From contig NZ_AYWO01000003.1 in assembly GCF_000502955.1 (NCBI RefSeq), forward strand, positions 21,694 to 85,693: a stretch of DNA of 64,000 nt, in the 5' to 3' direction. Made by a program: the position numbers and the translations under genes. Below, piece after piece: positions 28,139 to 35,239 of this stretch (positions within the stretch are counted from its first letter, which is position 1; every line of letters begins with the position of its first letter). Below the pieces are notes generated by a model that was not told the origin of the DNA, searched no databases, and saw nothing but the letters and a program-made list of their open reading frames with translations. The stretch comes from Mesorhizobium sp. LNHC252B00 (GTDB lineage: Bacteria > Pseudomonadota > Alphaproteobacteria > Rhizobiales > Rhizobiaceae).

Positions 28139-28178
28139 TGGCTGAGGATCGGCTCCCTGGAGCGACGTCGGGCAGCGT

Positions 28179-28308
28179 CCTTCTCCCCGTCGCTACGGGG
28201 AGAAGATGCCGGCAGGCAGATAAGGGGCAGCGCGAACCAACCAAAGCCTGGCGCCGCCCCTCATCCGTCACTTCGTGACTCCTTCTCCCCGTGAACGGGG
28301 AGAAGGAG
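28179..28308. repeat. Composite palindromic repeat, family C (CTTCTCCCC/GGGGAGAAG type)
   Basis: Two outer hairpins face each other: CTTCTCCCCGT / ACGGGGAGAAG at 28180-28205 and a 14-bp stem CTCCTTCTCCCCGT / ACGGGGAGAAGGAG at 28279-28308. Between them is a third imperfect inverted pair (AGGGGCAGCGC / GCGCCGCCCCT) and a small GTCAC-TTC-GTGAC hairpin. Elements of this type are very common in Mesorhizobium and Rhizobium genomes. It lies inside the operon between the binding-protein and permease genes. Confidence 0.88.
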
Positions 28309-28315
28309 AGAAGAG

Positions 28316-29593
28316 CTACTTCTTGTTCTTCGCCAGCCAGTCCTGCTGTTCCTTGGTCAGGAAGGCAGCCCATTGGTCGGCGACGTCCTTGGCCGTCTTC
28401 TGGCCAAGAAGCACTTCCTGGAAGTTCTTGATCGCCACCTGGTCGACGAAGTTGCCGAGGTTCTCCAGATGCGTCGGCGGCGTCACCATTTCATATTTGG
28501 AGCTGTCGCTCAGCTCCGTGAACCAGCCCTTGAACTGCTCGGTCTTGAAATGGGGATCCTGGTCGGCGCCGTTGTGGATCGGGACGACCCCGACTTCCTT
28601 GGCCCATTCCAGATTGTCCTTCGGCGACAAAAGCGTCGCCATCAGCTTCCAGGCGTCGTCCTTGTGCTGCGAGTTGGCAAACATCGCCCAGCCGGCATAG
28701 CCGAGCGTCGGATAGGACTTGCCGCTCGGCCCGACCGGCAATGGCGCCACGGCGAAGTCGTCGGCGCTCATCTTGTCGGCAATGCCGAGCAGCGCGTCGG
28801 GATCCTGGTTGAGCATGGCGCAGGTGCCGGAATAGAAGCCGGTGACCGTTTCGTTGAAGCCCCAGCTCACCGAATCCTTCGGCGCCAGGCCGTCCTTGTA
28901 CATGTCGGCCAGCATCTGCAGGCCCTTGACCGAACCTTCTTCGTTGATGGTCGAGGTGCCGTCCTCGTTGAAGTAGCCACCCTTGCCGGCGGCGATGTTC
29001 ATGAACATGTGCATGCCGTTGAAGGCGCCCGGCCCGCCGCGCAGGCAGTAGCCGTACTTGCCCGGGATCGCGGAAATCTTCTTGGCATCGGCGATGAAAT
29101 CATCGAGCGTCGCCGGCGGGCCATCGAGGCCGGCCTGCTTGAACAATTTCTTGTTCCAGAACAGCGCGTTCACATAGTAACCGTAAGGGATCATGTACTG
29201 GGTGTTGTTGACGGTCGAGCCGAACTGCTTGGCACGGTCGCCGAGCGTCTTGGCGTCGTCCCATTTGGCCATGTAGGGCCCGAGATCCTCGAGCTGGGCA
29301 TTGTTGGCATAGAGGCCCATCCAGCGTTCCGGCATTTCGACAATGTCAGGCGTATCGCCGGCCTGCACCATGGTCAGGAATTTCTCGAAGGCCTGGCCCC
29401 AGGGCAGCGAGATCAGCTCGACCTTGACGCCGGGATTGGCCGTCTCGAACTCAGCGATCTGCTTCTTCAGGAATTCGGTGCGCGGCGGGCTGGTGATGAC
29501 TTCGACCATTTTCAGGGTCGAATCGGCCATAGCGCTTCCGGCGGAAATCGCCAGCCCCGCAACGGTGGCAAGCATGACGGTCAGTTTTTTCAT
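28316..29593 (-). CDS. ABC transporter extracellular solute-binding protein, family 1 (MalE-like)
   Basis: A 425-residue periplasmic protein. The signal peptide MKKLTVMLATVAGLAISAGSAMA is cleaved before DSTLKMVEV. The mature part has family-1 features: FETANPGVKVELISLPWGQ, DIVEMPERWMG, and LGYAGWAMFANSQHKDDAWKLM. It would capture a sugar-like ligand and deliver it to the MalF/MalG-like channel. The MKKL start has GGGAG nine bases upstream; an ATG five codons earlier overlaps that site and is rejected. It follows the PLP enzyme by 29 bp. Confidence 0.94.
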   Translation of the reverse strand: MKKLTVMLATVAGLAISAGSAMADSTLKMVEVITSPPRTEFLKKQIAEFETANPGVKVELISLPWGQAFEKFLTMVQAGDTPDIVEMPERWMGLYANNAQLEDLGPYMAKWDDAKTLGDRAKQFGSTVNNTQYMIPYGYYVNALFWNKKLFKQAGLDGPPATLDDFIADAKKISAIPGKYGYCLRGGPGAFNGMHMFMNIAAGKGGYFNEDGTSTINEEGSVKGLQMLADMYKDGLAPKDSVSWGFNETVTGFYSGTCAMLNQDPDALLGIADKMSADDFAVAPLPVGPSGKSYPTLGYAGWAMFANSQHKDDAWKLMATLLSPKDNLEWAKEVGVVPIHNGADQDPHFKTEQFKGWFTELSDSSKYEMVTPPTHLENLGNFVDQVAIKNFQEVLLGQKTAKDVADQWAAFLTKEQQDWLAKNKK

Positions 29594-29622
29594 GTTCAAG
29601 ACTCCCATTTTGAACCCGCTTG

Positions 29623-30810
29623 TTATTTTCTGGCTTTTTCGAAGGCCTGGGCGACGTCAGCCCATAGGTCCTCGACACTCTCCAATCCGACATTGAAGCG
29701 GATGGTTCGGGGGCTGACGCCGAAGCGCGCCATCGAATTCAGGCCCGGCGTCTGCTCCAGCGACGCCTTGGCCGGTACGACCAGGCTTTCATGCCCGCCC
29801 CAGCTGACGCCGATGCGGAAATATTTCAGCGCGTCGACGAAGATGGGAATGTCGATATCGTCCGTCACCTCGAAGGAGAACAATCCGGCATAGCCGGCCA
29901 GGGTCGCCTTGCCCGGATGGTTCGAATAGACGGGGTGGTTGACCCGCTCGACATTGGCATGCGCCTTCAGCCGTTCGGCGATGGTCAGGCCACTCTTCAT
30001 GTGATGCGGCAGGCGCAGCGGCAGTGTGCGCAGGCCGCGCAGCAGCAGCCAGGCCTCGAACGGCGACAGCTTGCCGCCGAGATAGGAATAGGTCTGCTCG
30101 TTGATGTGTTTGATATGAGCAGCGGAACCCGCCACCACGCCGGCCACGGTGTCGCTGTGGCCGCCGAGATACTTCGAGGCCGAGTGCAGCACCAGATCGA
30201 CGCCATGCGTGATCGGCTTCTGGAACACCGGCGTCGCCCAGGAATTGTCGATCGTGGTGACGATGCCTTGCTCCTTGGCCAGCCGCGTCAGATGCGCGAT
30301 GTCCTGCACCTCGAACATCATCGAGGTCGGGCTTTCCAGGTACAGCAGCTTGGCGCCGGGAAGTGCTGCCGCGACCGCATCGGGGTCGGAACCGTCGACG
30401 TAGTCGACCTTGATGTTGAGCCGCGGCAACAGCCGCTCGAACAGCCGATAGGCATCGCCATAGCAATTGCGCACAGCCACGATGCGCTCGCCGGCACCGA
30501 CAAAGGCAAGCACCGTGGCGCTGATCGCCGCCATGCCGCTGGAAAAGCCGCGCGCCGCCTCGGCCCCCTCGAGTGCGGCCACCCGCGCCTCGAACTCCAT
30601 CACCGTCGGATTGTCGCCGCGCGAATAGATCGGCTGCTTTCGTTTGCCGGCAAAGGTGTCGGCCATTTCGGCATAGCTGGCGAAGGTAAACAGCGAGGTT
30701 TGATAGATCGGCGGCACCACGGCACCCCCGGGGAACGGCTCGTCATGCGCCAGCAATGTCGCCGCCTCGGCAAGATAGTCGTGATCAAAACCGGATGGAT
30801 GCTCGTTCAT
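29623..30810 (-). CDS. Cys/Met metabolism PLP-dependent enzyme (cystathionine gamma-synthase/beta-lyase family)
   Basis: A 395-residue fold-type I PLP enzyme. The Schiff-base lysine is in HSASKYLGGHSD (K213), the phosphate-binding YSRGDNPT starts at Tyr62, and the ring-stacking Tyr is in NCYGDAY near residue 117. Members perform gamma- or beta-replacement or elimination on sulfur amino acids (synthase, cystathionine lyase, methionine lyase). Sequence alone does not tell which. Its start overlaps the regulator stop by four bases (ATGA), and the MalE-like gene follows, so it belongs to this uptake operon. That points to a conjugated amino acid substrate rather than general methionine synthesis, but this is inference. 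Confidence 0.9.
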   Translation of the reverse strand: MNEHPSGFDHDYLAEAATLLAHDEPFPGGAVVPPIYQTSLFTFASYAEMADTFAGKRKQPIYSRGDNPTVMEFEARVAALEGAEAARGFSSGMAAISATVLAFVGAGERIVAVRNCYGDAYRLFERLLPRLNIKVDYVDGSDPDAVAAALPGAKLLYLESPTSMMFEVQDIAHLTRLAKEQGIVTTIDNSWATPVFQKPITHGVDLVLHSASKYLGGHSDTVAGVVAGSAAHIKHINEQTYSYLGGKLSPFEAWLLLRGLRTLPLRLPHHMKSGLTIAERLKAHANVERVNHPVYSNHPGKATLAGYAGLFSFEVTDDIDIPIFVDALKYFRIGVSWGGHESLVVPAKASLEQTPGLNSMARFGVSPRTIRFNVGLESVEDLWADVAQAFEKARK

Positions 30811-31541
30811 GTCTGGCTCGAAAGCTTGAGTTTGGCGGCACCGCGCTTCAAATCGTCCTCGACGGTGGAGATCAGCTTGAGCGCCTCGGCGCGGGCGCCC
30901 TGCGGGTCGCGGGCAGCGATGCGCTCATAGATGGTTCGGTGGTAGGGAAAGCTGGCGTGGCCGAAATCACGAACGCCCAGCGGATGCTCCCAGAAGCGGT
31001 GGAACAATTCATGCATGGCGGCGATGATCTGCTCGAATAGCGGATTGCCAGAGACCCGGTAGATCGCCTGGTGGAACTCCCAATCCTCTTCCGACGACAT
31101 GCCTTCGCGCGTGCGGAACGCCTGCTCCATGATGTCGAGCTTGCGCGCTATCTCGGCGATATCGGCCTGGCTTGCACGTTCGGCGCAAAGGGCCGCGGCC
31201 TCCGCTTCCAGCGCGCGGCGGATCTCCAGCGTCTGCATCAGGCTGGTAAAATCATTGCCGCCCGCCAGCGTCAGCGGCATGTGCAACATGTCGGGTGAGA
31301 CGGCCGCCTTGAGGTAAGTCCCGCTGCCTTGCCGGCGCTCGACGAGGCCGAGCCCTTCCCAGCGAGTCAGCGCCTCGCGCACCGTGTTGCGGCTGACCTT
31401 CAGCCGCTCGGCCAGGATGCGCTCCGTCGGAAGTCTCTCGCCGGGCTGCAAGGCCTCGGCTCGAACAAACCCCACCAATGCCTTCAGCACGGCGTCATCG
31501 CGCGCCGTCGTCTGAATGGGTGGCAGGCTGTTCTGGTCCAC
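30807..31541 (-). CDS. GntR-family regulator, FadR subfamily
   Basis: A 244-residue regulator with an N-terminal winged helix (GERLPTERILAERLKVSRNTVREALTRWEGLGLV) and a C-terminal FCD ligand domain (EIRRALEAEAAALCAERA, FHQAIYRVSGNPLFEQII, HRTIYERIAARDP). FCD domains usually bind a carboxylate ligand through metal-coordinating residues. A GTG at 31541, preceded by GGAGGA, is chosen; the frame is open to 31631, but that would place the operator-like site at 31562 inside the gene. It is the first gene of the PLP enzyme-ABC importer operon and probably autoregulates it. Confidence 0.88.
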   Translation of the reverse strand: MDQNSLPPIQTTARDDAVLKALVGFVRAEALQPGERLPTERILAERLKVSRNTVREALTRWEGLGLVERRQGSGTYLKAAVSPDMLHMPLTLAGGNDFTSLMQTLEIRRALEAEAAALCAERASQADIAEIARKLDIMEQAFRTREGMSSEEDWEFHQAIYRVSGNPLFEQIIAAMHELFHRFWEHPLGVRDFGHASFPYHRTIYERIAARDPQGARAEALKLISTVEDDLKRGAAKLKLSSQT

Positions 31542-31561
31542 ACTTCCTCCAAGTGGTCCAA

Positions 31562-31572
31562 TGGTCCAACCA
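31562..31572. promoter_or_regulatory. FadR-type GntR operator-like site
   Basis: TGGTCCAACCA fits the FadR-subfamily consensus TNGTNNNACNA. A partially similar TGGTCCA lies eight bases to its left. It is 20 bp upstream of the chosen regulator start, where an autoregulatory operator would be expected. Confidence 0.5.
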
Positions 31573-31631
31573 ATTCCTGCATAGATGAAAGATCCTGTCA
31601 ATCGATTGTCAGGGGATACGTCCTTTTTCAT

Positions 31632-31920
31632 GCTGTTGACGGTTGCGACAATCCGTTTCGGCAGGTCGTGCCAGCCAGCTCCAGCCTTCTGCTAATCAAC
31701 AGCGGCAGGCGTCACTCCCGCTTTGCGCACCTTGGTTCGGGTCGCGGTTTTACGGGAGGAGCCGGGTCTTGCCGCAAGCCCCTTGTGCGCCATATGTACG
31801 AAATGGAGGGGGTGCTGTTCCCCCCGATGTTCGGTTGCCACGAAAGAGCTTGTCGCGCCATCCATAGCGACTAAGGAACGGCCGTCGCCGCGCCAAGACA
31901 GTACCAGATCTTCACACGCA
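31632..31920. other. Intergenic stretch between the regulator and the pleD downstream region
   Basis: About 290 bp in which overlapping frames on the + strand have no ribosome binding site and no recognisable product. It likely contains the promoter of the GntR operon. I see no other feature in it. Confidence 0.3.
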
Positions 31921-31965
31921 AAAAAGCAGAGCCCCGTCTTTGGTACGGAGCTCTGCTGTTCTTTT
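31921..31965 (-). terminator. Strong stem-loop terminator, best fit on the - strand
   Basis: A 13-bp stem with one mismatch (31926-31938 with 31946-31958), read on the - strand as AGCAGAGCTCCGT ... ACGGGGCTCTGCT followed by a T-run. On the + strand it ends in GTTCTTTT, so it may work both ways. It could end the divK-pleD transcript with a 3' untranslated region of about 300 nt. Confidence 0.7.
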
Positions 31966-32014
31966 GGAAGGAAGGGGGCCGGACGGCGTTTGGCAGCGGT
32001 ACGAGGAGGCCACT

Positions 32015-32209
32015 ATGTGCCAGCGCCGGCCGGCCGACCCCACGGACCCAGGAGATGCGGCGGACCTGAGCATCATGGGGTATTCCTGGAGATCGGAGCC
32101 GGTTGTCTATCCTCGTGCCGGCTTCGTCTTGGCCTTCACACTTGCGCAAGAGCTTATGAAAATCAACAGTTTCTTAACCAAGGCTCGCGAATTGCTTGGA
32201 TTAAGGTAA
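32015..32209 (+). CDS. Small hypothetical protein
   Basis: A 64-residue frame starting MCQRRPADPTDPGDAADL and ending with an amphipathic helix (QELMKINSFLTKARELLGLR). An excellent GAGGAGG ribosome binding site stands five bases before the ATG. No family is recognised. It is convergent with pleD, ending 46 bp from the pleD stop. Its last codons form one side of an inverted repeat (32173-32205). Confidence 0.4.
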   Translation: MCQRRPADPTDPGDAADLSIMGYSWRSEPVVYPRAGFVLAFTLAQELMKINSFLTKARELLGLR

Positions 32210-32255
32210 ACGGGTAACCCTGTCGGCTTGACTGGAAAATTGGGGGCTGAACCGA

Positions 32256-33629
32256 TTAGGCCGCCTTGGCAACGACTCGGTTGCGGCCACCGCTCTTGGC
32301 TTCGTAGAGCGCGAGGTCGGTACGCTTCATCAGTGCCGCCACCGTATCTACCCCCTTCAGCACCGACGACACGCCGACGCTGACGGTGACTTCGATCTTC
32401 GTGCCGTCCTGGCCGATGGCAAAAGGCGCTTGGGCAATTTCGGCGCGAATGCGTTCGGCCACCTTCTCGGCCACCGCGCCCTCGGTGTCCGGCATCACCA
32501 CGACGAACTCCTCGCCGCCAAAACGGCAGGCAAGGTCGATACCCCTGACATTCTTGCGCAGCCGTCGCGCAAATTCCCGCAACACCTCGTCGCCGCCGTC
32601 ATGGCCGTGCGTGTCGTTGATCGCCTTGAAGCGGTCGAGGTCGGTGATCATCACCGACAGCGGCCGGCGCCGCGCCACGGCGCGATCGAACAATGTCTGC
32701 AGATGGCTGTCGAGATAGCGGCGGTTGTGCAGCCCGGTCAGCCCGTCGGTCACCGCCATTTCGATGGTCTGGGTGACGCTGGCACGCAGCTGGTCGTTGT
32801 AGCGCTTGCGGCGCACCTGGGTACGCAGCCGTGCCGTCAACTCCTGCTGGTCGATCGGCCGCATCAGATAGTCGTTAATGCCGAGTTCGAGGCCGCGGAT
32901 GATGCGTTCCTCCTCGCCCTCCTCCGCCAAAAGAATGATCGGCACGAAGCGAGTGCGGTCCAGCGAGCGCAATTGCGAACACAGTCTCAGCGGATCGAAA
33001 TCGGCGAACGCCGTCGAGATCATCACGCATTCATAGGACGTCTCGGCAGCCTGGAAGAAGCCGGCATGCGGATCACTGGAGATGTCGAGGTCGGCACGGT
33101 CGCGCAGCATTTTCTGGATGCGCTCGACGGATGTTTTGCGCTCGTCGATCAAAAGCACTTTCGGCATCGTGTCTTCGGCTGCGAAATTGCGGCTCAAGAG
33201 TTCTTCGATGCCGATGTTGCGCGTCGTCGAGGCGCGCAGCCGCAACTCGTCGGTCAGCGATTTCAGCCGGACAAGGCTCTTGACGCGCGTCATCAGCTGC
33301 AGATCGTTGACCGGCTTGGTCAGGAAGTCGTCGGCGCCGGCTTCGAGCCCGCGCACCCGGTCGGAAACCTGGTCGAGCGCCGTGATCATCACCACCGGAA
33401 TATGCGATGTCGCCGGATCGCTCTTCAGCCGCCGGCAGACCTCGAAGCCGTCCATATCCGGCATCATCACGTCGAGCAGCACAACATCGACCTTGCCGTT
33501 CTCGCAGGTCTCAATCGCATCCGGCCCGTTGCTGGCGGTCAGCACCTCGAAATATTCGGCCAGCAACCGGACTTCCAGCAGCCGAACATTGGCAGGGATG
33601 TCGTCGACGACGAGGATCCGTGCAGTCAT
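32256..33629 (-). CDS. pleD: Response regulator / diguanylate cyclase PleD
   Basis: A 457-residue protein with the PleD layout: a receiver domain with phospho-acceptor Asp53 (VVLLDVMMPDMDG), a second degenerate receiver (about 156-275), and a GGDEF domain with DLDRFKAINDTHGHDGGD and GGEEF at 371-375. The I-site RGID (362-365) is intact, so feedback inhibition by c-di-GMP is expected. In Caulobacter PleD drives the motile-to-sessile transition under control of PleC/DivJ. It lies 33 bp downstream of divK, the usual arrangement, and the two form an operon. Confidence 0.97.
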   Translation of the reverse strand: MTARILVVDDIPANVRLLEVRLLAEYFEVLTASNGPDAIETCENGKVDVVLLDVMMPDMDGFEVCRRLKSDPATSHIPVVMITALDQVSDRVRGLEAGADDFLTKPVNDLQLMTRVKSLVRLKSLTDELRLRASTTRNIGIEELLSRNFAAEDTMPKVLLIDERKTSVERIQKMLRDRADLDISSDPHAGFFQAAETSYECVMISTAFADFDPLRLCSQLRSLDRTRFVPIILLAEEGEEERIIRGLELGINDYLMRPIDQQELTARLRTQVRRKRYNDQLRASVTQTIEMAVTDGLTGLHNRRYLDSHLQTLFDRAVARRRPLSVMITDLDRFKAINDTHGHDGGDEVLREFARRLRKNVRGIDLACRFGGEEFVVVMPDTEGAVAEKVAERIRAEIAQAPFAIGQDGTKIEVTVSVGVSSVLKGVDTVAALMKRTDLALYEAKSGGRNRVVAKAA

Positions 33630-33662
33630 TTCACAAAGCTCCGGCTCGGCTGAAAAGGTACA

Positions 33663-34034
33663 TCACGCATCGCCCAAATAGGATTTGATGGTTTCGATAA
33701 AACGCGGCACCGAGATCGGCTTCGAAATATAAGCCTCGCAGCCACCCTGGCGGATGCGTTCCTCGTCGCCCTTCATCGCGAAGGCGGTCACCGCGATGAC
33801 CGGGATGACGTGCAACTCGTCATCCTCCTTCAGCCATTTCGTCACTTCCAGCCCCGACACTTCAGGCAGCTGGATATCCATCAGGATGAGGTCCGGCCGG
33901 TGCTGGCGCGCCAGGTCGAGCGCTTCCAGACCGTTTCGGGTGCGCACGGTCTCGTAACCGCTTGCCTCGATGAGGTCCCGAAAGAGCTTCATGTTGAGCT
34001 CATTGTCCTCGACGATCATGACCTTCTTCGGCAT
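33663..34034 (-). CDS. divK: Cell-cycle single-domain response regulator DivK
   Basis: A 123-residue receiver protein beginning [18 protein letters not shown], nearly a signature of DivK. Phospho-acceptor Asp53 is in [13 protein letters not shown] and the conserved Lys in YISKPISV. DivK links the PleC/DivJ kinases to the DivL-CckA-CtrA pathway that controls polarity and division in alphaproteobacteria. The ATG at 34034 matches the family; in-frame residues upstream do not. It is the first gene of divK-pleD. Confidence 0.97.
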   Translation of the reverse strand: MPKKVMIVEDNELNMKLFRDLIEASGYETVRTRNGLEALDLARQHRPDLILMDIQLPEVSGLEVTKWLKEDDELHVIPVIAVTAFAMKGDEERIRQGGCEAYISKPISVPRFIETIKSYLGDA

Positions 34035-34276
34035 CGATATCCCGTCCCGGTCGTCCTTCCGCTCAAAGGCGACCGTCATGCGCCCACGTCCAGACGCACC
34101 AAACCCTGCTTCACTTTACGGCAATATCATTGACGAAACGGAAATCCGCGGCTGGAAAACTGCGCAAATTCCACCCCGTCCTCGCGCGTCCAAAGGGCGC
34201 GCCACGCTCTAATGGCTTGCCGCAAGCAACTCTTGCCATTACTGCGGGAGAGACTCATTCCACACCGAAGGTAGTG

Positions 34277-34576
34277 ATGGCAAACGCAGCGTCAATGCGT
34301 GAAGAGGCGGAAACCATTGCCGTGAAGGCCCTGGGCTTTGTCGCCTCCGATCCGGAATTGCTGCCGCGCTTTCTGGCGATCACCGGCATCGAGGCGCATT
34401 CGATCCGTCAGGCTGCCAGCGAGCCGGGATTCCTGGCCGGTGTCCTGCAGTTCATTCTTGCCCATGAGCCGACGCTGATGCGCTTTGCCGAGGAAACCGG
34501 CACGCCGCCGGCTGCCGTAGGCAAGGCCTTGCGGGCGCTGCCGCTAGGTGACGACAACCACGAGCATTCCATATGA
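34277..34576 (+). CDS. DUF3572 family protein
   Basis: A 99-residue, mostly helical protein. EAETIAVKALGFVASDPELLPRFLAITGI is the characteristic DUF3572 N-terminal block, followed by FLAGVLQFILAHEPTLMRFA. The family is confined mainly to alphaproteobacteria and has no assigned function. It is divergent from divK and overlaps the HAD gene downstream by four bases (ATGA), so the two are translationally coupled. The chosen ATG begins next to the conserved block; a longer frame upstream is unsupported. Confidence 0.85.
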   Translation: MANAASMREEAETIAVKALGFVASDPELLPRFLAITGIEAHSIRQAASEPGFLAGVLQFILAHEPTLMRFAEETGTPPAAVGKALRALPLGDDNHEHSI

Positions 34577-35226
34577 GCGACGATCCTGAAACCGCGCGTC
34601 AGATCGAGGAACTGATGGCTGACGACCGCCCGCTGCTGGTGCTTGATGTCGACGACGTGTTGCTCGAATTCATCCGCCCGTTTCCGAATTTTCTCAGGGC
34701 GCGCGGCTATGATCTTACGCTGGCCTCCTTCCAGCTGACCGGAAACATCGCCGAAACGGCGAGCGGCCGCCTGATCGAACAGCCCGAAGTCACCGCACTT
34801 CTGGGCGATTTCTTCGACGCGCAGGCCGACTGGCAGAGTATCACGGAAGGTGCTGCGGAAGCCTTGGCAGAACTCGGCGACCGCGCGCAAATCATCTTGC
34901 TTACGGCTATGCCGCATAGGCACCGGGCCGTGCGCCGCGCCCATCTCGATGCCCTCGGGGTGAGCTATCCCCTTCTGACCACGGAAATGGCAAAGGGGCC
35001 GGCGGTGGCCAAGCTTCGCGGCAAAGGGGGCCGGCCGGTCGTCTTCGTCGACGATCAGCCGCGCAACCTGGCGTCGGTACAGAATGCCGTCGCCGATGCC
35101 GAGCTGTTTCACTTGATGGCTGACAATTCGCTGCGCGCATTCCTGCCGCCAGTCCCGGACGACGTCATCGTCGTACAGGATTGGCATGAAGCCGCCCCAA
35201 GGATCACGAGCGCGCTGGGGCTCTAA
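34573..35226 (+). CDS. HAD-superfamily hydrolase-like protein
   Basis: A 217-residue protein with a Rossmann-type HAD arrangement. Motif I is VLDVDDVLLEF (nucleophile Asp near residue 26), motif II the Thr in IILLTAMPH, and motif IV the Asp pair in VVFVDDQPRNLASV. These imply an aspartate-based phosphohydrolase, substrate unknown. It is coupled to the DUF3572 gene and convergent with the periplasmic protein at 35240, only 13 bp away. Confidence 0.8.
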   Translation: MSDDPETARQIEELMADDRPLLVLDVDDVLLEFIRPFPNFLRARGYDLTLASFQLTGNIAETASGRLIEQPEVTALLGDFFDAQADWQSITEGAAEALAELGDRAQIILLTAMPHRHRAVRRAHLDALGVSYPLLTTEMAKGPAVAKLRGKGGRPVVFVDDQPRNLASVQNAVADAELFHLMADNSLRAFLPPVPDDVIVVQDWHEAAPRITSALGL

Positions 35227-35239
35227 AGCCCCCGGCCCC

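Noticed and set aside
28373..29893. 506-codon open frame on the + strand
   Set aside because: It is antisense to the binding-protein gene and the PLP enzyme; no ribosome binding site or domain.
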